This document shows positions 8,209 to 15,879 of a stretch of 64,000 nt of DNA, one piece after another. Source of the DNA: Niabella sp. (GTDB lineage Bacteria > Bacteroidota > Bacteroidia > Chitinophagales > Chitinophagaceae); contig NZ_JASLGT010000009.1 of assembly GCF_030150205.1 (NCBI RefSeq), positions 248,001-312,000 on the forward strand, in the 5' to 3' direction. Positions within the stretch are counted from its first letter, which is position 1. Every line of letters begins with the position of its first letter. The notes under the pieces are model-generated. The model was given only the letters and a program-made list of their open reading frames with translations, was not told where the DNA came from and searched no databases. A program made the translations under genes and the position numbers.

Positions 8209-10569
8209 ATGATAGCAAAATTCAAATCCATAACAAACCTTGCTGTTTTTCAAAATTTTAATTGGGACACAACTATTCGAGATGGAGGCAACAATGTTGT
8301 TACATTCAAACCTATTAATATTTTTTATGGGCGAAATTATTCTGGAAAAACAACACTTTCACGAATAGTTAGAGCATTAGAAACAGGAAGCATTTCTGAT
8401 AAATATGAAAATCCACAATTTGAAGTAAGTATTAAAGACGTTGGAGATTGTACACCAGATAATTTAACGGCACACGGAAAGAAAGTTAGAGTATTTAATG
8501 AGGATTTTGTAAAAGATAATCTTCGGTTCATCATAGATTCAGACGAAAGTATTACGCCTTTTGCAATAATTGGTGGAAACGCAACAATTGAGGAAGCAAT
8601 ACAAAAATTCAAAGATGATTTAGGTAGTAATGAAGAAGGCAACGAAAGCGGATTCTATCTTGAGCTAAAAAATGCTAACTTAATAGCTAATATAGCATAT
8701 CAAGCTTATCAAACTGAAAACAATAGTTTAAACCAACAATTAAATACAAAAGCATTAGACAGAACCACAGGTATAAAATATAGATCTGATAGGTTTGGTG
8801 ACCAAAACTATACGACAGCAAAACTTTCATCAGATATTGTAACTGTTTTAAAAAGTTCGTTTCAACCTCTAACCAGTGATGAAGTAACTCAAAAACTAAT
8901 TTTGCTGGATGAAAAGGCTAATGAAGACATTTCTGATATAGCAAAACCCAATTTAGATTTAAAAACGGTTAATACAAAAGCTAAAGAGCTTATAACAAGG
9001 TCAATCATCAGCTCTAATAAAATTGAGCAACTTTTGAAAGATGCTATTCTCAATCGTTGGGTTAAAGAAGGACGACAAATACACAAAAATAAACTTGAAC
9101 AATGTGCATTTTGTGGCAATCATATTTCCGAACAGCGTTGGAACGAACTTGACAGCCACTTTGATGAAGAATCTGAAAAATTAGAAAAGGAGATTGATGA
9201 AGCCATTTCGGAAATTGAAGACTTAATCCGAAATGTTGACAAACAATTACAAATGGATAAAAATGCTTTTTATTCAAAGTTTCATTCGGATTTAGATAGA
9301 TTAATTTCACTAAGACAGTATATTGTTGAGAAAATAAAAGCGGAATTAAATCGCATTAATGAAAATCTTAAAGAACGCAAAGGTGACTTGTTAAATTCAA
9401 AAACATACATTAGCATTATTGATAACAGCAGACGACTTGAATGGTGTTGGACAATATTTGAAAAATATAGAAGTGAAGCTAATAATTATAGTAGCTCATT
9501 AGGAAATGAACAAACTGAAGCAAAGAAGTTGTTACGACTAAGTGAAGTTAGTGATTTTGTAACAACAATACAATACACGAGTAAAACTGCAAGAATACAA
9601 GAGCTGAAAATGACCTCTGAAACAGAAACACAGAACAAGCAAGCGATAGAACATAAAATACAAAGGCAAATAGTACAAATTGAAGACAAAGAGCGCTTGA
9701 TGAAAGATGAAGAAAAAGGAGCGTTAAAGGTAAACGAATATTTAAATAACTTTTTCGGGCACGATTTTTTAACTCTACAAGCTAAAGAAGTAGCAGAAAA
9801 GAAAATACGTTTTGAAATTATTAGGAATGGAAAGAAAGCCCATCATTTAAGCGAAGGAGAATGCAGTTTGATAGCATTCTGTTACTTTATGGCTAAACTT
9901 GAAGATGTTGAAACCAAAGGAAGTAAGCCAATTATTTGGATTGACGACCCAATTTCAAGTTTAGACAATAATCACATTTTTTTCGTGTATAGTCTTATCA
10001 ATGCTGAAATTATTTCCAAGCAAGAATTTGAGCAAATATTTATTTCTACTCATAATCTTGATTTTCTGAAATACTTGAAACGACTACCAGGGGCGTTAAA
10101 TAAAAATCAATGCAATTATTTTTTAATTTCAAGAGAAAAAGAAAACAGTAGAATTAGATTGATGCCAAGATATTTAAAAGACTATGTAACAGAGTTTAAC
10201 TTTCTTTTCCATCAAATTTATATGTGTTCGATTGCCGATGCAGACGATGAATGCCAACACAATTTGTTTTATAACTTTGGAAACAATACACGGAAGTTTT
10301 TGGAAGCATTTCTTTATTATAAATATCCAAATGCCAATGACCAAATTGAAAAGCTAACAAAATTCTTTGGCGCCAACAGGCAAGCCTCTACAATGACAGA
10401 TCGTATTAACAATGAGTTGTCGCACTTAGAAGGTTTATTTGAAAGAAGTATGACACCTATTGATATACCAGAAATGAAAAAAACAGCGGTATTTATATTG
10501 GACAGAATCAAAGAAAAAGACAACGAACAATATGAAGCATTGTTATTAAGTATAGGTGTCGAAAGTTGA
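8209..10569 (+). CDS. RloC-like zinc-hook ATPase with C-terminal anticodon-nuclease/HEPN signature
   Basis: 786 residues. Walker A GRNYSGKT is at 41-48, the ABC signature HHLSEGE at 545-551, Walker B IIWIDD at 575-580 and the D-loop SSLD at 583-586. Two long coiled-coil arms flank a CAFC pair at 299-302, the zinc hook typical of RloC and Rad50-like proteins. The C-terminus has R695-x3-E699 and H739, the arrangement of the Arg-Glu-His triad of PrrC/RloC anticodon nucleases, and R732-x6-H739 also fits the HEPN RNase pattern. RloC cleaves tRNA when DNA is damaged or phage restriction fails. No type I restriction genes are adjacent, so it appears stand-alone. An AAA_13 protein with another effector role is the alternative. 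Confidence 0.75.
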   Translation: MIAKFKSITNLAVFQNFNWDTTIRDGGNNVVTFKPINIFYGRNYSGKTTLSRIVRALETGSISDKYENPQFEVSIKDVGDCTPDNLTAHGKKVRVFNEDFVKDNLRFIIDSDESITPFAIIGGNATIEEAIQKFKDDLGSNEEGNESGFYLELKNANLIANIAYQAYQTENNSLNQQLNTKALDRTTGIKYRSDRFGDQNYTTAKLSSDIVTVLKSSFQPLTSDEVTQKLILLDEKANEDISDIAKPNLDLKTVNTKAKELITRSIISSNKIEQLLKDAILNRWVKEGRQIHKNKLEQCAFCGNHISEQRWNELDSHFDEESEKLEKEIDEAISEIEDLIRNVDKQLQMDKNAFYSKFHSDLDRLISLRQYIVEKIKAELNRINENLKERKGDLLNSKTYISIIDNSRRLEWCWTIFEKYRSEANNYSSSLGNEQTEAKKLLRLSEVSDFVTTIQYTSKTARIQELKMTSETETQNKQAIEHKIQRQIVQIEDKERLMKDEEKGALKVNEYLNNFFGHDFLTLQAKEVAEKKIRFEIIRNGKKAHHLSEGECSLIAFCYFMAKLEDVETKGSKPIIWIDDPISSLDNNHIFFVYSLINAEIISKQEFEQIFISTHNLDFLKYLKRLPGALNKNQCNYFLISREKENSRIRLMPRYLKDYVTEFNFLFHQIYMCSIADADDECQHNLFYNFGNNTRKFLEAFLYYKYPNANDQIEKLTKFFGANRQASTMTDRINNELSHLEGLFERSMTPIDIPEMKKTAVFILDRIKEKDNEQYEALLLSIGVES

Positions 10570-10701
10570 ATAGAGTTAGCACAGCCCGTGGCAGGGTATT
10601 TATGAAGAGGTGCTGGATTTAACCATCAATTTGTTTTCTACTATTACGCCTTGGTGTTTTTATTTACTGGGAATTTCTAAATTAGCAGGTAAAAACGGCT
10701 C

Positions 10702-11268
10702 ATGGAAATTTTAGATCAATTAATCTTAGAGGGAGAAAGTTTAACTGCAACAATAAGTTTTGTGCCTCCTCCGTCGAATGTAATGAGGACTTTTTCTGTG
10801 TACAAAACTTCCAAAGATGAATATTACCAAAACTGGTTATCTTCTGTACGACGTTTTGTCAAGACTCATCATTCAAGCGACTTAGAGGATGTTAAAGAAG
10901 CTGCGAAGAAGCTTAGTCCAGACAATCATCGAAAAATATTAGGAATATTAAGAGCAATAAAAATATTGCCAACTGAACCAATCGAAACAAATGCCAAAGA
11001 GCCTTCTTCGATAAATAACATCAATATTACTAATAACCAAAATAACACTCAGCAGATGACGGTGAGTTTGTTTTTGGAAGCAATTGGAGATGAACTGACA
11101 GGAAAGGAGTTTAAGGAAGTAAAGGAGATTCTAAGGGGATTTAAAGAGGAACCAGTAAATACTAAAACAAAATTAATTGAAAAGATAAAGGGATTTGGAG
11201 GAGACGTTTTATCTAATATAATTGCAAACATTTTGACAAATCCCACTATTTACAATGGGCTAATTTGA
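10702..11268 (+). CDS. Hypothetical helical protein in defence island
   Basis: 188 residues from the ATG at 10702. The N-terminal ~90 residues are mixed alpha/beta with a Trp-containing helix ('YYQNWLSSVRRFVKTHH'). An Asn/Thr-rich low-complexity linker follows (about 105-120). The helical C-terminal domain has 'FLEAIGDELTGKEFKEVKEI' and 'KLIEKIKGFGGDVLSNIIAN'. Domains of this last type, after a poly-Asn linker, recur in unannotated prokaryotic proteins near defence genes, so it may be a partner-binding module (inference). It lies 132 bases after the RloC-like gene and 35 before the HEPN gene, probably co-transcribed with the latter. A weak -7-like TAAATTAG sits at 10678-10685. Confidence 0.6.
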   Translation: MEILDQLILEGESLTATISFVPPPSNVMRTFSVYKTSKDEYYQNWLSSVRRFVKTHHSSDLEDVKEAAKKLSPDNHRKILGILRAIKILPTEPIETNAKEPSSINNINITNNQNNTQQMTVSLFLEAIGDELTGKEFKEVKEILRGFKEEPVNTKTKLIEKIKGFGGDVLSNIIANILTNPTIYNGLI

Positions 11269-11302
11269 CAAAAGCTACCGAAGACATTATGTCTAGAAAA
11301 AT

Positions 11303-12292
11303 ATGAAGCGAAATCTACTTACAGAAATAAATGAAGTAAAATCTAGAACAGAACGTGATTTTAGATACAAGGCAGACTTTAGACTGGAGCAATTAGAAAC
11401 TATTGTTACGCAATATTTAACTAATAATCAGAATGCTAATGTCGAACTAGTAAAGTACGTGCCTATTGCAACCGTTGCATGTTTTGAATCCTTTTTTCGT
11501 TCTGTCATTAAAGAACTTATCGATTCGGGAAAACCATATAATGAAAATGCAATTCAATTTAACCAATCTAAAAACATAAAATTCGATTTTGATATAATTC
11601 TCGCTATCCAAAGCAAGCGTGTAACAATCGGGGAATTTATCTCTCATATCTTACCCTGTAATAATCTTAATGACATCAATTCAAATCTGTCAACTTTAAC
11701 TAACGGTGATTTTTTAGATTCACTCAAGAAGTATAAGCGCAAAAGTTTGTTTGAGGATGTGAATAAAATTTCAAAAGCATTTCGGGATAATTCCAGCCAG
11801 ATAATATCTGACATCAAAAGAACTTTTGAATTAAGACATATCTTTTGTCATGAGTTTTCTGCTAACGTCAAAGTTGACATCAGCGAAGTACTTAGATGTC
11901 TTCGGAATTGTAGAATTTTTTTGAAGCATGTGGATGACTTCATTTGGAATTTACTTCATCCCAATGCTCCTGAAACCCAACAGGATATGAATATAAAATC
12001 GGGTAAGGATTTTGAGCTATTGGATAACGAATTGTCAGAACTAATTAAAACAATAAAGCAACTCAGAGGTGAAAACCAACTAGGCTTTATACACCCTCTG
12101 CTTTTTGATAAATCCATCGAAGAATGGAAAAAGTATAGAGATGCAAAAGCTGAAGCCGACTCTGCTAATTATACAGGTGGTACAATTTATCCAACTATAT
12201 ACGCAAATAGTCGAACGTGGACAACAAAAGAAAAAATTGCAAGTTTGAAGGAAGAATTTGGCTATGAATTAAAAGAACATAAAAATGTTTAA
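11303..12292 (+). CDS. HEPN-like protein with LprI-type C-terminal domain
   Basis: 329 residues. The first ~210 are helical and contain 'FELRHIFCHEF', in which R178-x4-H183 fits the Rx4-6H catalytic motif of HEPN RNases, here in the form R-H-x-x-x-H common in RiboL-PSP/MAE-type HEPN proteins. The last ~90 residues match the LprI/DUF1311 pattern: a long helix, then 'IEEWKKYRDAKAEAD', then GGTIYP and 'TTKEKIASL'. LprI domains are usually periplasmic, but no signal peptide is present, so the domain is probably a cytoplasmic sensor or scaffold (inference). It is one of two HEPN-bearing genes in this island. A role as toxin or abortive-infection effector is likely but unproven. Confidence 0.6.
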   Translation: MKRNLLTEINEVKSRTERDFRYKADFRLEQLETIVTQYLTNNQNANVELVKYVPIATVACFESFFRSVIKELIDSGKPYNENAIQFNQSKNIKFDFDIILAIQSKRVTIGEFISHILPCNNLNDINSNLSTLTNGDFLDSLKKYKRKSLFEDVNKISKAFRDNSSQIISDIKRTFELRHIFCHEFSANVKVDISEVLRCLRNCRIFLKHVDDFIWNLLHPNAPETQQDMNIKSGKDFELLDNELSELIKTIKQLRGENQLGFIHPLLFDKSIEEWKKYRDAKAEADSANYTGGTIYPTIYANSRTWTTKEKIASLKEEFGYELKEHKNV

Positions 12293-12353
12293 CAGTATCT
12301 TGATGACGTGTAGGAATATTGAATATGTTCTTTAAAACTATACAGTTCGGCAA

Positions 12354-12719
12354 ATGAACAATGAAATTACTATGGATCCCAGAGAAGCGTTTTTCAAAAT
12401 TATACACAGCTATTATTTAAACTTAGCAGCCGACGAGATACCAATAGAGTTAATTAATGAGGTAAGTGATATTGTTACAGATTTCTATTATGAGCAATAC
12501 AATAGATTTAATAGGCAATACCCAAAATCTGCAAAGCGGTATTCAGTTTTTCAATTGAAAGATCTGGAACATCCAACTGCTTTTGAAATGATCATTAAAT
12601 ATTTTAAGAAAAAAGATAGTGATAGGTATAAGGACTACAGTACGATCCTATTAAGAATGACTTTAGAGGAGTTGATTGCATTTGAAAAGAACAGGGAAGA
12701 ATTTCACAAAATGTGGTAG
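12354..12719 (+). CDS. Small hypothetical protein of the defence island
   Basis: 121 residues, mostly alpha-helical and charged, with no signal peptide, no membrane helix and no recognised motif. It begins 62 bases after the HEPN gene and is AT-rich like its neighbours. Residues 'SAKRYSVFQLKDLEHPTAFEMIIKYF' suggest a compact helical fold. It could be an antidote or accessory protein to the upstream HEPN protein because of order and orientation, but nothing in the sequence proves this. Confidence 0.55.
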   Translation: MNNEITMDPREAFFKIIHSYYLNLAADEIPIELINEVSDIVTDFYYEQYNRFNRQYPKSAKRYSVFQLKDLEHPTAFEMIIKYFKKKDSDRYKDYSTILLRMTLEELIAFEKNREEFHKMW

Positions 12720-12757
12720 CAGGTGTAGGGAGCTTCACGATTTGTAAAATTTGATTA

Positions 12758-12886
12758 TCATTCCTCAAACTCAAATTCAAAATCCAACAACTTTTTCGGA
12801 TAAACTTCCAGTTCCTTTGCTATGGCCACTAATGCGGATAAAGTTGTATTGTACCTCTGTTGATGATTCAATAAAGTTACGTAGTC
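12758..12886 (-). pseudogene. Decayed 3' fragment of an XRE-family regulator
   Basis: Reading the minus strand up from the TCA at 12758 gives 42 codons ending 'PKKLLDFEFEFEE', preceded by 'LSALVAIAKEL', the end of a Cro/C1-type helix-turn-helix protein. The intact XRE gene at 13779-14021 ends 'PRKLLDFEFEFED'. The next upstream codon is a stop and there is no start, so only the C-terminal part of the helix-turn-helix survives. Confidence 0.75.
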
Positions 12887-12996
12887 TCAATTATCGAGTT
12901 TACTACTTGGCAAACTTTTGTTAATTGTACAGAATAACTATATTAACAGCGCGCCTTTGGAAATTGAAGGTTTTATAGTTAATTTAGAGGGACACT

Positions 12997-13440
12997 ATGC
13001 CGATAATAAGAAGTTCAGATCAAAAGAGTGAAACACTTGAGGAATTCTATAAGGAATTAACAAGTGCCAAGGCTACCGTGACAGAAAATGAAATAGGAAA
13101 AGCAATGCTCTCTTTTATTTCAATGATAAACGAGACTTTTATTGACACTACGCTTTATGGATTGACTTCGCACTATGCACTTGTAATTCAGGCAATAAAC
13201 AGATGGGACCATGGTTGGTTTGTTACAGTATACAGTATAGGCGATAAGAAGTTTCAGTTTGAATATCAAATGACAGAAACTAAAAGCCCTTGGAAATATG
13301 CTATTGTAAAAGGGCAGGCAAATACGATTGATGAGGCCAGAAGTTATTTGATTATTGCAATGACAGAAAGTGAAGGTTGGAAAGGCAACAATGAATTAAA
13401 TGAACTTTATGCAGAACTTAAAAACGGAAGAATATTATAA
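12997..13440 (+). CDS. Small hypothetical protein
   Basis: 147 residues, soluble, starting at an ATG preceded by 'GAGGGACACT'. A possible promoter lies upstream: TTTTG, 18 bases, then TATATTAA near 12937. It has a beta-rich centre ('YALVIQAINRWDHGWFVTVYS', 'KFQFEYQMTETKSPWKYAIVKG') flanked by helices, like the SMI1/Imm or heat-like immunity proteins in overall build, but with no diagnostic motif. Together with the next gene it is bracketed by the XRE fragment on the left and the intact XRE gene on the right. Confidence 0.6.
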   Translation: MPIIRSSDQKSETLEEFYKELTSAKATVTENEIGKAMLSFISMINETFIDTTLYGLTSHYALVIQAINRWDHGWFVTVYSIGDKKFQFEYQMTETKSPWKYAIVKGQANTIDEARSYLIIAMTESEGWKGNNELNELYAELKNGRIL

Positions 13441-13504
13441 AGACGAACGGATTGGTAAAGCTACATAGTGGATAGGGCTTTATCGAGAAATAAAATGTTA
13501 GAAT

Positions 13505-13774
13505 GTGATTACTTTAAAACACATAGAAGTTTACAAAAAATACGATGGCGATGTTGATGGCTTTAGCCGATGTGCAATAGCCAAGAAAAGAATGGTTATG
13601 CAAAACGGCGATTGGACAAGAATAGAATCGTTTATTCAGGACTTGGTAATAATAAAAAAGGGGCTTGCTTCTAAAACTTTTGAACAGCTAACAAAAAATG
13701 CATTAGAAAACGAATGCGTAGATAGCAATGTTATTCAGGAGTTGAAAAGGATTGCTAACAAAAGCAACTCTTAA
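13505..13774 (+). CDS. Small hypothetical protein
   Basis: 89 residues from a GTG start. The phrase 'IEVYKKYDGDVDGFSRCA' followed by 'WTRIESFIQDLVIIKKGLAS' looks like a conserved unnamed Bacteroidota family that I recall from other accessory regions. No catalytic motif. It ends five bases before the stop of the convergent XRE gene. Low certainty for the start codon, since no ATG is available in frame. Confidence 0.5.
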   Translation: MITLKHIEVYKKYDGDVDGFSRCAIAKKRMVMQNGDWTRIESFIQDLVIIKKGLASKTFEQLTKNALENECVDSNVIQELKRIANKSNS

Positions 13775-13778
13775 CTTC

Positions 13779-14021
13779 TCAATCCTCAAACTCAAACTCA
13801 AAATCCAACAGTTTCCTGGGATGAATACCTAACCCTTTCGCAAGTTCAAGAATGGTTAGCATTTGAACATTAACTTGTCCTTTCTCAATTTTGCTGATTT
13901 TGCTGTGATCAACACTGCATAGCTGTGCAAGTTCTCGATAACTTAAATTTTTCTTCTTCCGGAAGGATGCTAGCTTGTGGCCCAGTTCAAAAAGAAATTT
14001 ATCAGCGATATCTTTGTCCAT
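13779..14021 (-). CDS. XRE-family helix-turn-helix regulator
   Basis: 80 residues, essentially a single Cro/C1-type domain: 'LASFRKKKNLSYRELAQLCSVDHSKISKIEKGQVNVQMLTILELAKGLG'. The recognition helix is around 'DHSKISKIEKG'. It ends with an acidic 'DFEFEFED' tail. Single-domain XRE proteins of this size are usual as regulators or antitoxins of mobile and defence loci. It is convergent with the small gene at 13505 and duplicates, in intact form, the remnant at 12758-12886. Targets unknown. Confidence 0.8.
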   Translation of the reverse strand: MDKDIADKFLFELGHKLASFRKKKNLSYRELAQLCSVDHSKISKIEKGQVNVQMLTILELAKGLGIHPRKLLDFEFEFED

Positions 14022-14118
14022 GCTCAGGTATTTAACCTAAGGTGAGAATAGTTTAAAAAAATATTGTAGTCTTTTTCGACCACATTTAAATATTTCTCCT
14101 TATATTCGCATTAGAAAT

Positions 14119-14126
14119 TATTTTTG
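14119..14126 (+). promoter_or_regulatory. -7 box TATTTTTG ahead of a long leader
   Basis: A perfect TAnnTTTG match, 212 bases upstream of the ATG at 14338, with no clear TTTG at -33. If used, it would give a leader of about 205 nt containing the hairpins at 14196-14317. Confidence 0.45.
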
Positions 14127-14195
14127 CGTTTACTTCATAAAATTATTTGAAGCATTCGCTTTGAATCTCGCATTTTGGAAACTGGTAATTTTTAA

Positions 14196-14317
14196 TTGCA
14201 ACGAGATGATAAGCAGAATAGCTCACGACCTAGGCGTGGGCTCTCTTATCTGTTGCAAGGGTATACCAGTACCTCAAAAAGCGGTAAGTTGAGCACCACG
14301 CCTTTTTGTGCGGGTGC
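14196..14317 (+). ncRNA. Putative structured leader RNA with two hairpins
   Basis: Hairpin 1 spans 14196-14258. Its stem pairs TTGCAA with TTGCAA, then ATAAG with CTTAT, then AGCTCACG with CGTGGGCT around the loop ACCTAGG, with small internal loops. Hairpin 2 pairs GCACC (14293-14297) with GGTGC (14313-14317). They sit between a -7 box and the start codon of the next gene, so they would be transcribed as its 5' leader. I do not recognise the family. Confidence 0.5.
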
Positions 14318-14337
14318 CGGCCTAAAACCTATTTGAT

Positions 14338-14841
14338 ATGAACAATGCCGTTGCTACACCCGCACCCAACACCAACCCCTGTTTTAACGAAGCACAGTGG
14401 CTGCAAGTACTGTTCCTGCTGGCAGATACGCAAAGCTGGCTGCAACAATTGCAGGAAGGCCTTATATGGCAGCTGCCGGTAAAGAACCGTAAAAAACTAT
14501 TGCGCAAATGCTGGTACCTCACCGCAACCGCCCTGGCGCATATATTAGAGCGCCATTATTATAAAGTACCCCGCCACCCGCTGGCCAGTAAGTTTACCCT
14601 GTCCATCCCCGCCATAGCCGCCGCCATACGGGATGCTTACCAGCAGGCCCCCGCGCCCAAGCCGGATAGCGACCTGCTGCAACGCGTGTGGGACACCGGC
14701 GCGCCGCTGGGCTATGATACCACCGGCCGCGTGGTAAGTGTGCTTACGGTCATTAGCACCGCCGCCGGGGAAATAGTTACGGCTTTCCCGGGTACGGTAG
14801 ATCTGCGGGGGGAGAAGGGTAACCCCGTTTCGCCGCCCTAA
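14338..14841 (+). CDS. Hypothetical protein behind a structured leader
   Basis: 167 residues, soluble, with composition markedly more GC-rich than the genes before it. It is helical, with 'ALAHILERHYYKVPRHP' in the centre and a C-terminal region 'VVSVLTVISTAAGEIVTAFPG' that looks like beta strands. The N-terminus is Pro/Asn-rich without a signal peptide. No known motif. Its 5' leader is the hairpin region at 14196-14317, and behind it begins the dispersed-repeat territory. It could belong to a repeat-associated or mobile family, but I cannot name one. Confidence 0.5.
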   Translation: MNNAVATPAPNTNPCFNEAQWLQVLFLLADTQSWLQQLQEGLIWQLPVKNRKKLLRKCWYLTATALAHILERHYYKVPRHPLASKFTLSIPAIAAAIRDAYQQAPAPKPDSDLLQRVWDTGAPLGYDTTGRVVSVLTVISTAAGEIVTAFPGTVDLRGEKGNPVSPP

Positions 14842-15030
14842 AGATCCGCCACGTAAAAAAGAGATGTTGCGTTACCTGCAGATGACAGCCGCTGTGATCC
14901 CGTTCCGGAGCAAAGGAAGAAAAGTCCACCCGATGAAAAAGAATCAAAAAGGTAAACGTGTTTTTTCTTAGAAGGTCGTCCGCCGGGCAGATGCTGAAAC
15001 AAGTTCAGGGTGACGCCCGTAATTATACGT

Positions 15031-15155
15031 TCGTCATGTTGAGCGGATCCCGCGATAGCGGGAGTAGCCGAAACATCTCTGTATTCCAGGGGCGTCCGAT
15101 ATTTAAGAGACCCTTCCGCTCCTTCCGCTTTCAGCGGAATGCGGTCAGGGTGACG
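15031..15155 (+). repeat. Dispersed hairpin repeat R2, inverted copy
   Basis: Begins 'TCGTCATGTTGAGCGG' and ends 'GGTCAGGGTGACG', i.e. the reverse orientation of the array at 15.9-17.6 kb, and contains two small nested hairpins (TCCCGCGATAGCGGGA and CCGCTTTCAGCGG). The 370 bp between the flanking genes otherwise hold nothing. Confidence 0.75.
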
Positions 15156-15254
15156 AAAGAGTGTTATGTCCTAGACACATTGGTTTTACAACGTAAAATT
15201 AAAAACTCGGCATAACAAAAGCATGATGAATCTTTTAACCTAAAACAATAACCG

Positions 15255-15833
15255 ATGCAAGCCTTAAAAACAGCCGATCCCTTTCACACCGGGGGCTGGA
15301 GCCTGGAGCGCACCACCGATCCGTACCGGGTATTTGCCCTCTGCTTTTACCATGCCGGGGATATACATGAATTTCGCCAATGGCTGTTACACATCTTTCT
15401 TTTTATAGAGCGGTTTGAGGGGCAAACAAAAGTGCCGCCCTTTACCCTCTGTTGCGCGTTTATGGCCATTGATTCCGTCATTGATGCTGCCCATTATATT
15501 TATGAAAATGAGCTGGAGCCGCACCATCAGCCGGATTTAAGCACCGTTGCAGCCGAGCCCTTACCCGGTCAGCAACAGTTTGCTTCCTATTTTATAGAGG
15601 AGGAGCAGGTCGATATCCGCAAGGTGATTGAGCAGTTTTTTACCTATCAAACCTGGGATGAGTGGAAATCTGACCTGAGCCTGGTCCTGTATAACGGGGT
15701 AACGGAGCATGCCGTTGGCGTGGAGCTGGATGAGTTTTCCGTATGGTATTATTTAATGAAGCTGCTAGAAGCGGCGTATATTCAATCCCGGGGTGTGGTA
15801 ATTTATGAGCTTTGCGGTTTTACAGAGCCGTGA
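15255..15833 (+). CDS. Hypothetical protein
   Basis: 192 residues, soluble, rich in aromatic residues and helices ('FALCFYHAGDIHEFRQWLLHIFLFIERFE', 'SVWYYLMKLLEAAYIQSRG'). No signal peptide or known motif. It has an acidic stretch 'YFIEEEQVDIRKVIEQFF' in the middle. GC content is like the chromosome rather than the AT-rich island. It lies between an inverted repeat copy and the main repeat array; no operon partner. Function unknown. Confidence 0.55.
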   Translation: MQALKTADPFHTGGWSLERTTDPYRVFALCFYHAGDIHEFRQWLLHIFLFIERFEGQTKVPPFTLCCAFMAIDSVIDAAHYIYENELEPHHQPDLSTVAAEPLPGQQQFASYFIEEEQVDIRKVIEQFFTYQTWDEWKSDLSLVLYNGVTEHAVGVELDEFSVWYYLMKLLEAAYIQSRGVVIYELCGFTEP

Positions 15834-15879
15834 TGGGGGATACGCTGTTACCATGGGCGCATATCGCCAACTTGGTTCC

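Noticed and set aside
14878..15254. Possible small gene between 14841 and 15255
   Set aside because: The open frame at 14958-15215 is made of repeat R2 sequence and has no independent support.
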